Origin: an uncultured Lachnospiraceae bacterium
Lineage (GTDB): Bacteria > Bacillota > Clostridia > Lachnospirales > Lachnospiraceae
DNA length: 38,808 bases
Assembly: GCA_947625775.1 (NCBI GenBank)
Contig: CANQPM010000028.1
Location: 1 to 38,808 of the forward strand
Direction of reading: 5' to 3'
The notes below the pieces were generated by a model that was not told the DNA's origin, made no database searches, and was given only the letters and a program-made list of their open reading frames with translations. The translations under genes were made by a program, and so were the position numbers. This document shows positions 7,634-15,244 of the stretch, one piece after another (the first letter of the stretch is position 1; each line of letters starts with the position of its first letter).

Positions 7634-9088
7634 ATGAAATTCCGTGCATTGGCGCTAAGCTGTATATTTATGACGCTTTTTTCCATAGGGGGGTGCGGCA
7701 GCGCAGGCGCAAAGGGTGTTAAGCTCGATCCTGACAATCCCACGCACATTACCGTGTGGCACTATTACAACGGCACTCAGCAGATTGCGTTTGACCAGCT
7801 CGTTGAGGAGTTTAACCAGACCGAGGGCAAAAAGCGGGGCATTTATGTGGAGGCTGCAAGCCAGGGCAATGTCAACGACTTGGAAAGCAGCGTGCTTGCC
7901 GCGTTCAACGGCGAGGTCGGAAGCGACACCCCGCCTGATATTTTTTCATCATATGCCGATACCGCATATACTATCGAGCAGATGGGCATGCTTGTCGATT
8001 TAGACGAGTATATGACGGAAAAGGAGCTTGATACATATGTCGATTCTTTTATAGAGGAGGGGCGCATCAGCGCTGACGGGAAGCTGCGCATTTTTCCCAC
8101 TGCAAAATCAGGCGAGGTCTTTATGATGAGCAAGACCGACTGGGACGAGTTTTCGGCGGAAACGGGCACTTCTCTTGACGCTCTGGCGACAATGGAGGGC
8201 GTAGCGGAAACCGCGCAGCTCTATTACAACTGGACTGACGCGAAAACAACCGACATTCCAAACGACGGCAAGGCTTTCTATGGCAGGGACGCCATGGCTA
8301 ACCTCTTTATAATAGGCTCGCAGCAGCTTGGCGTGCAGCTTTTTAAGCTTGAAGACGGCAATGTCACTCTCCAGCTCGACAAAGACGTTATGCGCAGGAT
8401 ATGGGACACATATTATGTGCCTTATGTAAAGGGGTATTTTTCTTCATACGGGCGTTTCCGCTCCGACGACGTGAAAATCGGCGAGATTATCGCCTACACG
8501 GGCTCCACTTCATCGACGAACTATTTTCCCGACACCGTGGAAACAGACGGCGGCACAAAAGAAATTGACTATATGATACTTCCCGCTCCTATTTTTGAGG
8601 GCGGCAAAAGCTATATGGTGCAGCAGGGCGCGGGAATGGTAGTCACCAAAAGCACGCCCGAGCGCGAGTACGCCTCTGTCGTATTTCTGGAATGGTTCAC
8701 GCAGACCGACAACAACCTTCTTTTCAGCTGCACATCAGGATATATGCCTGTCAAAAAGGAGGCGTTTTCAAAAGAAAAGCTTGACGCCACCATAAAGGAC
8801 AAAGGGCTTGAAGTTTCAGCCAAGACCTACGACACTATGATTTCGTGCTTCGATATGACAAAAACGTCAACCTTCTATACCGACAAGGCATTTGAAAACG
8901 GGGCTGCGGCGCGCAAGGTGCTGGAATACAATCTGTCCGACAAGGCGGCTGCCGACCGTGAGCTTGTGCTTGAAAGGCTGGACAGCGGAATGAATCTGTC
9001 GGAGGCAACGCAATGGCTTATAGACGATACGGCATTTGAAGCGTGGTATGCGGACTTTTATCAGGCGCTCATGGATGCCATTTCATAA
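7634..9088 (+). CDS. Extracellular solute-binding lipoprotein
   Basis: A 484-residue periplasmic-binding-type protein of the ABC sugar-binding class, anchored to the outer face of the membrane. The N-terminus has a lysine/arginine start, a hydrophobic stretch and a lipobox-like SIGGC with Cys at residue 21. The mature part opens with THITVWHYYNG and later shows the family's typical VVFLEWFTQ helix. The start at 7634 was chosen because it yields the signal peptide, follows a run of six G residues, and lies downstream of the promoter; an upstream in-frame ATG at 7532 precedes that promoter. No permease or ATPase gene is next to it. The following gene encodes a sensor kinase only 41 bases away, so this protein may present a ligand to that sensor instead of, or besides, a transporter. 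Confidence 0.9.
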   Translation: MKFRALALSCIFMTLFSIGGCGSAGAKGVKLDPDNPTHITVWHYYNGTQQIAFDQLVEEFNQTEGKKRGIYVEAASQGNVNDLESSVLAAFNGEVGSDTPPDIFSSYADTAYTIEQMGMLVDLDEYMTEKELDTYVDSFIEEGRISADGKLRIFPTAKSGEVFMMSKTDWDEFSAETGTSLDALATMEGVAETAQLYYNWTDAKTTDIPNDGKAFYGRDAMANLFIIGSQQLGVQLFKLEDGNVTLQLDKDVMRRIWDTYYVPYVKGYFSSYGRFRSDDVKIGEIIAYTGSTSSTNYFPDTVETDGGTKEIDYMILPAPIFEGGKSYMVQQGAGMVVTKSTPEREYASVVFLEWFTQTDNNLLFSCTSGYMPVKKEAFSKEKLDATIKDKGLEVSAKTYDTMISCFDMTKTSTFYTDKAFENGAAARKVLEYNLSDKAAADRELVLERLDSGMNLSEATQWLIDDTAFEAWYADFYQALMDAIS

Positions 9089-9129
9089 AGACGAGATTTC
9101 ATAAATAATTTGGCAGGGGAGGATTAAAA

Positions 9130-12100
9130 ATGAAACGAAGGCAGTCAAAACCAAAGCATATTTTCAGACTGTTTCTTGTACCGCTTTTGCTGCTGGTAGT
9201 TATGCAGGCTGTACTTTCGTTTGGGACAGTTATTTTCGGCGGCACTTTTTCTGCTCTGCGCAATTACTCCATAGACCGCCTAAGCCAGGTGACGGAAACG
9301 CGCCAGATTATCCTTGAAAACAATATGGTGCAGCAGTGGTCAGCCATTTCCGAGGAATACGAGACGGCAAACCAGACGCTTTCAGACCTGCTTTCCGAAC
9401 GCAATGTGACGCTTGATGCATTTTTTTCAAGTGATGAGCTGCAGCAGGAATTTCTCACGGAGATTTTGCCCACTTGGGGATATATGATGCGCAAAAACTC
9501 CACGACTGGCGTTTTTATAATACTCGGTAAGCCCGACATTGAAAAAAACGGCGGCTCGCTCAACTCCATATATATACGCGACAGCGATCCTGATTCAAAT
9601 CCCGCTGACTATTCGGATTTTCTGCTTTCTGTGGGCTCGTCAAACATTGCAAAGGAGTACCGCATACCTTTTGACCTTCAATGGAAATCAAAGCTTTCCG
9701 TGCTGCCCTTAGGCGTGCGCGCAGCCGATGACTTTTTTTACCAGCCTTACATGGCAGCCAAGGAGCAGCCAAAGCATGACGCTGAAAATTTATGCTATTG
9801 GAGCCGCCCTTTCTGCCTTGAGGACAATTCAGCCAAGGATTCCTACTATATGGTGACATACTCCGTGCCGCTCTCTACCGAAGACGGCGAGCTTTACGGC
9901 GTTATGGGCATTGAAATTTCGATTCCGTATCTGACCGAGGCTATACCCTACCGCGAGATAAACTCAGTCCAGAACGGCGGCTATCTTATCTTAGAGCCGT
10001 CGCAGGACAACGCCTATGACATTATCTGCTCATCTGGTCCGCTTGTCACGCAGGCGGCTGATGAGCTTGGAAGCATAGAGATTGAACCCACAAAGTATTC
10101 CGAGCTTTACCTTATGAAAAATTCGGGCGCGGGTGAGTCGCTCTACCTTGTGATAGAGCCGCTGCGCCTTTACAACACAAACACTCCGTTTTACAGCCGA
10201 GGCTGGTATCTGGCGGGAGTCGAGACGCACAGCTCGCTGTTTGGATTGAGCTCACAGCTTTTGGGCATTTTTATTGCCGCTACGCTCTCCTCTCTTGCGA
10301 TTGCGGTACTCCTTGCATATCTGCTTGTAAACTATATCACGGGACCGATAAGGCGTCTGCATGAATGTATTGCCGCCAGCAAGGGCAATGAGCTCAATTA
10401 TTTTGAGACGGGACAGGTGGTGGAGGTTGACAATCTCTACAGCACTATTTCAAGCCTGATGCAGCGGCAGAAGCAGGCTGAGTATGACCTTTTGGAAGAA
10501 AAAGAGCGCTACCGCCTCGCCCTGCGCAACAACTCGGATATCCTTATAAATTTCGATATGGACACAGGCAGGGCAATATTTTACAACCTGCAGAATGACA
10601 GCCGCGACGAAATAATAGTGAATAATCTGCTCGACAGGCTAAAGACGGGCGATTTCATACACCCGTCAGACAAGCGTGTTTTGATTGCGCGCATCCAAAA
10701 TATGCAGTCTGAGCTTTCCATAGCCTTCCGCTCCAAGTGGTACACTCCCGACGGCGATTACCAGTGGTTTGAGCTGAACGGCAAGGCGCTCCCCGCCACA
10801 GACGACAAACATTCCACCTTTATAGGCTCCATGCACAACATAAATGACCGCAAGCAACAGGAAAAGGAGGAGTACGAGCTGCTCCATATCGATCCGCTCA
10901 CGCACCTTTACCGCAGGACATCAGGGCTTGATATTGTGCGCAGCAGTATTCAGGGCGGACATAAGGGCTGCCTGCTTTTGATGGACGTAAAGGGATTTCT
11001 GCACATAAATGAACAGTTCGGGCTTGTGGTAGGCGACACCATACTGGAGGAGCTCGGCAATATGATGCTCGAGTGGAAACAGTCTGTTGACGCCGCAAAG
11101 GTTACTCTTGTGCGGATAGGCGGAGACGAATTTATGGCGTGGCTTGAGGATTACGAGCCAGAGGCAGGCAAAAAAGCCGCCGCCGAGCTTTGCCGCAGGG
11201 CTAAGGACATTTATCCTGATGAAAATATTCCCATACAGCTTATGTGCGGAATCGCCATGTCCTACGGCGGCGACTACAGCGCAGCGTATGCGAGGGCTGA
11301 AAAGGCGCTTGCGCAGTCAATTGAGCGCAATGAGATCTGCGTCTCCGATGACGATGCCGCCGTTCTTGAAAATGTGCCGCACATAGACCTTACGCCGATT
11401 GAGCATATCAGCATGCCGCTAAGGAATATCGTGCCGCTTACCTTCAGCTTTTTTGACAAGAGCAATGATGTTGACGGCATTATCGCCGTGCTGTTTCCAA
11501 AGCTTGGCAGGTATTTTAATGCTGACGATATATGCCTCGTGCAGGTAAACAGCGAATTTTATACCGTAAAAACCATATACCAGTGGCACAGGGCGCCAAA
11601 TGCTGCTGATGACGACGAGCTTGTGCATTTTACGGCTGAGGAATTTTTTGAATATGAGTACGCGCTCTGGGGCGGGCAGCCCTTGAGACTATCCTTAAAG
11701 GAGCTTTCCGCAGAGCAGCGCTACTATCTGCGCGTGCCTATCGGAAAAAGCGGCATCGCCTATCCGCTGTACGACAACGGCAAATACACTGGCTGCGTGC
11801 TGTTTCTGCGCTCCAGTGAGCCGCAGAAATGGGCGGAGGCGCAGAAAAATGAAATGCATGAGGTTGTAAAAATCCTTGAATCCAACTTAAACCGCCAGCG
11901 TTATGACTCGGCAAACCGCGCAAAGAGCGATTTCCTGTCGCGCATGAGCCACGAGATACGCACACCGATGAACGCGATTATCGGCATGACTTATATCGCG
12001 CAGACGCACAAGGACAACGCGGAGCTAATTTCCGAGGATTTGGGCAAAATCAGCCAGTCGTCGCAGTATCTGCTCGGCATTATCAACGATATCCTTGATT

Positions 12101-13035
12101 TGTCAAGAATCGAGAGCGGAAAGCTTACCATAGAGCATGAATCCTTTAACCTGCTCGAACTGATTGAAAATGTCGGCAACCTGATACGCCCGCAGGCGCA
12201 GGGCAAGGGGCTCAATTATGTGACTGATATTTCGGTTTCAAGCCCGCATTTAATAGGTGATTCACTGCGCATAAACCAGGTGCTTATAAATCTGCTTGGA
12301 AACGCTGTGAAGTTTACTCCCGAGGGCGGCACGATAACGCTTGGCGTAGCTCAGCAGGACGATGAATATGTGCGTTTTTCCGTAAAAGATACAGGCATCG
12401 GCATAAGCGCTGAAAACCGTCTGAGGGTTTTTGAGGCATTTGAGCAGGCGGAAGGCAGCACTACGCGCCAGTATGGCGGCACGGGGCTTGGACTTGCGAT
12501 AAGCAGCCGTCTTGTGCGCATGATGGGCGGCATTATCGAGCTTGAAAGCGAGCTTGGAAAGGGAAGTGAATTTTTCTTCTCTGTCCTGCTGCCAAATGAC
12601 AGCTCTGAAAAGGACAGCGAGGTCAAGGCTGTTTCAAGCGAAGATGTTTCCATTGCGGGGCTTCATATCCTGCTTGTCGAGGACAATGAGCTTAATATAG
12701 AGATTGCGCAGACTATACTTGAGATGGAAGACGCGGTTGTGACGCAGGCGCACAACGGACAGGAGGCGCTTGATATTTTCACAGCGGGCGCTGAGGGCGA
12801 ATTTGACTTGATTTTGATGGATATTCAGATGCCTGTTATGGATGGCTTGGAAGCGACAAAACAGATACGCCAGTCGCAGCACCCTGACGCGGCGAAGATA
12901 CCTATTATCGCCATGACGGCGAACGCGTTTGACGAGGATATGAAAAAGTCAGTGGAGAGCGGCATGAACGGGCATTTGTCAAAGCCGCTGGATATTGGGA
13001 AATTGTTTGAGACTATTGCGGAGGTTATGAGGTGA
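9130..13035 (+). CDS. Hybrid sensor histidine kinase with GGDEF-like domain
   Basis: A 1301-residue membrane signalling protein. Order: transmembrane segment (about 11-35), extracellular Cache-like sensor (about 36-370), second transmembrane segment (about 376-400), HAMP, PAS-like domain (about 455-580), GGDEF-like domain (about 585-745), GAF-like region (about 760-920), HisKA with phosphorylated His in SHEIRTPMNAIIG (near 941), HATPase with DTGIGIS and GTGLGLAIS, and a C-terminal receiver with LMDIQMPVMDG and SKPLD. The GGDEF motif itself is intact (RIGGDEF), but the metal and substrate loop reads LMDVKGFLHINEQ, which departs from the usual DIDHFKxxND pattern, and no RxxD inhibitory site precedes it. 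Activity as a cyclase is therefore doubtful. GGGAGG lies 7 bases before the ATG. Probably co-transcribed with the solute-binding protein. Confidence 0.93.
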   Translation: MKRRQSKPKHIFRLFLVPLLLLVVMQAVLSFGTVIFGGTFSALRNYSIDRLSQVTETRQIILENNMVQQWSAISEEYETANQTLSDLLSERNVTLDAFFSSDELQQEFLTEILPTWGYMMRKNSTTGVFIILGKPDIEKNGGSLNSIYIRDSDPDSNPADYSDFLLSVGSSNIAKEYRIPFDLQWKSKLSVLPLGVRAADDFFYQPYMAAKEQPKHDAENLCYWSRPFCLEDNSAKDSYYMVTYSVPLSTEDGELYGVMGIEISIPYLTEAIPYREINSVQNGGYLILEPSQDNAYDIICSSGPLVTQAADELGSIEIEPTKYSELYLMKNSGAGESLYLVIEPLRLYNTNTPFYSRGWYLAGVETHSSLFGLSSQLLGIFIAATLSSLAIAVLLAYLLVNYITGPIRRLHECIAASKGNELNYFETGQVVEVDNLYSTISSLMQRQKQAEYDLLEEKERYRLALRNNSDILINFDMDTGRAIFYNLQNDSRDEIIVNNLLDRLKTGDFIHPSDKRVLIARIQNMQSELSIAFRSKWYTPDGDYQWFELNGKALPATDDKHSTFIGSMHNINDRKQQEKEEYELLHIDPLTHLYRRTSGLDIVRSSIQGGHKGCLLLMDVKGFLHINEQFGLVVGDTILEELGNMMLEWKQSVDAAKVTLVRIGGDEFMAWLEDYEPEAGKKAAAELCRRAKDIYPDENIPIQLMCGIAMSYGGDYSAAYARAEKALAQSIERNEICVSDDDAAVLENVPHIDLTPIEHISMPLRNIVPLTFSFFDKSNDVDGIIAVLFPKLGRYFNADDICLVQVNSEFYTVKTIYQWHRAPNAADDDELVHFTAEEFFEYEYALWGGQPLRLSLKELSAEQRYYLRVPIGKSGIAYPLYDNGKYTGCVLFLRSSEPQKWAEAQKNEMHEVVKILESNLNRQRYDSANRAKSDFLSRMSHEIRTPMNAIIGMTYIAQTHKDNAELISEDLGKISQSSQYLLGIINDILDLSRIESGKLTIEHESFNLLELIENVGNLIRPQAQGKGLNYVTDISVSSPHLIGDSLRINQVLINLLGNAVKFTPEGGTITLGVAQQDDEYVRFSVKDTGIGISAENRLRVFEAFEQAEGSTTRQYGGTGLGLAISSRLVRMMGGIIELESELGKGSEFFFSVLLPNDSSEKDSEVKAVSSEDVSIAGLHILLVEDNELNIEIAQTILEMEDAVVTQAHNGQEALDIFTAGAEGEFDLILMDIQMPVMDGLEATKQIRQSQHPDAAKIPIIAMTANAFDEDMKKSVESGMNGHLSKPLDIGKLFETIAEVMR

Positions 13036-13047
13036 TAACCTCCGCAA
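13016..13047. terminator. Perfect inverted repeat holding both stop codons of convergent genes
   Basis: The arms 13016-13028 and 13035-13047 are exact reverse complements over 13 bases, around a 6-base loop. The plus-strand kinase stop (13033-13035) and the minus-strand isomerase stop (13025-13027) both fall inside, and the two genes overlap by 11 bases. It would act as a shared bidirectional terminator; the T tracts on either side are weak, so efficiency is uncertain. Confidence 0.6.
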
Positions 13048-13963
13048 AATATTTACCGATTTTTGCTATCATTTCGAGCGCTGCACTTTTCATCTCCTGC
13101 GGAAACGCGGTAAGCACAGGCGCGGTTTCAAAGCTTAAAACATTATTGTATTTTATCGCCTTTAAGCCATTTATGAAGCCTTTCCAGTCTGTCGAGACGG
13201 TATTTTCACGGCTTTTTGTAAAGGTAAACGGTATCTGGTGCAAATCGCCCATGCCATCATTATCATGAATGTGGAGCACCTTTATACGGCTGCCAAGACA
13301 TGTGATGAAACGCTCAAAGTCAATTCCCACAAGATTGGCGTGACCTGTATCAAAGCAGAAGCCAAGCACCTCCGCCCCGTACTTTTCGTTTATCATATCA
13401 ATCCTTCTCGCCGCCTTTCGCGCGTCACAGCATGGTCCCTCTACGATATGACCGCCTATGCTGTTGTAAATGTTTTCTACGCAGACTGTAATTCCCATTT
13501 CGCGCGCCATAGGGGCAAGAAACTCCAGAAATTCCTGTGTCCGCTCCCATTCCGCTTCCTCTGAGCCGAGATTACGCGCAAGCTTAAAGCCATGCACCAC
13601 AATATATCTGCACTCAAAAAAATGGCATATCTTCATGCTTTTTACGGCGACTGTCTTCTTAAGATAACTGTTTAATTCTTCATCCGCACTCGGCACATAA
13701 TTGGGATAGGGCATGTGCATCTGGTTTATCTGTATGCCTGCTGCGGCTGCGGCTTTTTTATGCGGGGCAAAAAAAGCTTCAAGCTCTGTTTCCGACTTGT
13801 CAAAAAAAGTATTTACTTCATGCCTGTACAGCGATATATTGCTAAGGTACGCATTAAGGCTGAAATCAGCACAGGAAAACCCTGCGGACTTTAACAGCTC
13901 AAAGCCTTTTTCCGGATTGCTGTCGTCAACTGCATTTTTAGTCTGTACGCCTATTTTAAGCAT
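13025..13963 (-). CDS. Xylose isomerase-like TIM-barrel sugar epimerase/isomerase
   Basis: A 312-residue protein of the AP-endonuclease-2/xylose isomerase-like barrel, a family that isomerises or epimerises sugars, sugar phosphates or inositol derivatives with a divalent metal. The ligand set looks complete: Glu in VCVENIYN, Asp and His in FDTGHANL, His in VLHIHDND, and Glu in LSFETAP. ATG at 13963 has GGAGG four bases upstream; an ATG at 13978 overlaps that site and is unlikely. It is the last gene of the long glycan run and one of only five without the shared Rossmann-like module. The next gene upstream encodes a clear paralogue with damaged ligands. It could prepare a sugar for the glycan; the substrate is unknown. 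Confidence 0.82.
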   Translation of the reverse strand: MLKIGVQTKNAVDDSNPEKGFELLKSAGFSCADFSLNAYLSNISLYRHEVNTFFDKSETELEAFFAPHKKAAAAAGIQINQMHMPYPNYVPSADEELNSYLKKTVAVKSMKICHFFECRYIVVHGFKLARNLGSEEAEWERTQEFLEFLAPMAREMGITVCVENIYNSIGGHIVEGPCCDARKAARRIDMINEKYGAEVLGFCFDTGHANLVGIDFERFITCLGSRIKVLHIHDNDGMGDLHQIPFTFTKSRENTVSTDWKGFINGLKAIKYNNVLSFETAPVLTAFPQEMKSAALEMIAKIGKYFAEVITS

Positions 13964-13993
13964 ATTTCCTCCAAACATTTAAACATTTTTGCC

Positions 13994-15244
13994 TCATCTC
14001 TTTATTCTGTCAAAATGAAAAGACGGCATGTATTCATCATTAAAAAACTCTATATTTTTTACTCCCATACGCTCAAGCTGCTTTTCTATTTCCCTGTAGT
14101 AGATATTGCAGATAAATATGCCGCAGCCGTCGGGCACGGATTTAAGCGCTTCTGGCGGCTTTACCTCTAACCCGCAAAAGCTTGTGCCCCAGAGTGATTT
14201 ATTGTTGTCGCAGGTAAACAGCGGAGGATACTTTTCGCCGTAGCATTTCATATAATTCCTGCACATGTTTCCCGCGCCAAAAAGGGCTATGGAACTGTAT
14301 TTTTTCAGATGCGCTTCTATCTCAATCTGCCATTTAAAGTAATCTGCGACAGATTTAGCCAGCGATACGAGCTGCGGGCGCAGCAGCGGTGAAAAACCTG
14401 CCGCCGTGTCGGAAAAATCCATGATAAGCTGTCCGTCAAAGCTTATTTTTCTAAGACCTCTGATGAGTCCGAGCCAGTCCGTCTGAACCGAACCGTTGCT
14501 GACGCAGGTAAACGGTAGGAGCGACGCCTCGCTGTGACCGTCGCAATCGCGCAAAATCACAGCCTTTAGACGTGTGCCAAGCGCTGATGTAAATTCGTAC
14601 ATATCCTGTCCGCACAGATTGCTTATACCCGTGTCAAGGCAGAAGCCGAAGCGTTCTTCACCCGCTTCACTGTTTAGCCTGTCAATCCATTCTGCGGCAG
14701 CATATGCGTCTGAGCATATGCCGCGCACGAGGTGTCCGCTGACATTTCTGCATTGATTCTCCAACAAGATTGTTACCTGATTTTCTCTTGCTGTTTTTAC
14801 AAGCCCAAGAAAAAACTGCTTATTCGTTTCCCATATATCTGAAATACCGAAAAAAAGTGAACGGATGATAATATATCCGCACCCTGCCTGTCCACAGATT
14901 TTTATGCTCTCCTCCGCAAGCTGCCGCATTGTATTATTCAGGTTTGTACGTTTTGTATCCCGTAAAAGATATGGCGCGCGGGCAACTGGCATAGCCAAAC
15001 CGCTTTCTTTTGCCTTCGCAAGAAAATCGCCTATTTGCTCCTGCAGCAATCGCGGTTTTTCTACTATTTTTTCCGCCTTATGTGCACACAGATTCCTCTT
15101 TCCGAAATTTTCCAATATCCATGTCGGGCAGACCATCGAAAAGTCTAAAAATAACAGCTGAAAATCCGCATTTTTCATATCACGTATTCCCTGCCCCGGT
15201 CTTTCGATGTCACAGATTCCCTTGTGTGAACATAAAATCTGCAT
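13994..15244 (-). CDS. Degenerate TIM-barrel protein fused to Rossmann-like module
   Basis: Residues 25-305 are homologous to the neighbouring TIM-barrel isomerase, sharing matching blocks such as WIDRLN, GFCLDTG and QTDWLGLIRGLR. Metal positions are altered: FDTGHAN becomes LDTGISN, HIHDND becomes ILRDCDG, and the C-terminal SFETAP becomes DFSDTA, so two His and probably a Glu are lost. Residues 317-402 are the shared module, with IALFGAGNM, CDNNKSLWGTSFCGLEV and EIEKQLERMGV. A good ribosome binding site (AGGAG, 7 bases) supports ATG at 15244, and the start overlaps the upstream gene by 35 bases. This looks like a non-catalytic or re-purposed copy. It might bind the same sugar as its sister or serve as a partner subunit; both are inference. 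Confidence 0.75.
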   Translation of the reverse strand: MQILCSHKGICDIERPGQGIRDMKNADFQLLFLDFSMVCPTWILENFGKRNLCAHKAEKIVEKPRLLQEQIGDFLAKAKESGLAMPVARAPYLLRDTKRTNLNNTMRQLAEESIKICGQAGCGYIIIRSLFFGISDIWETNKQFFLGLVKTARENQVTILLENQCRNVSGHLVRGICSDAYAAAEWIDRLNSEAGEERFGFCLDTGISNLCGQDMYEFTSALGTRLKAVILRDCDGHSEASLLPFTCVSNGSVQTDWLGLIRGLRKISFDGQLIMDFSDTAAGFSPLLRPQLVSLAKSVADYFKWQIEIEAHLKKYSSIALFGAGNMCRNYMKCYGEKYPPLFTCDNNKSLWGTSFCGLEVKPPEALKSVPDGCGIFICNIYYREIEKQLERMGVKNIEFFNDEYMPSFHFDRIKR

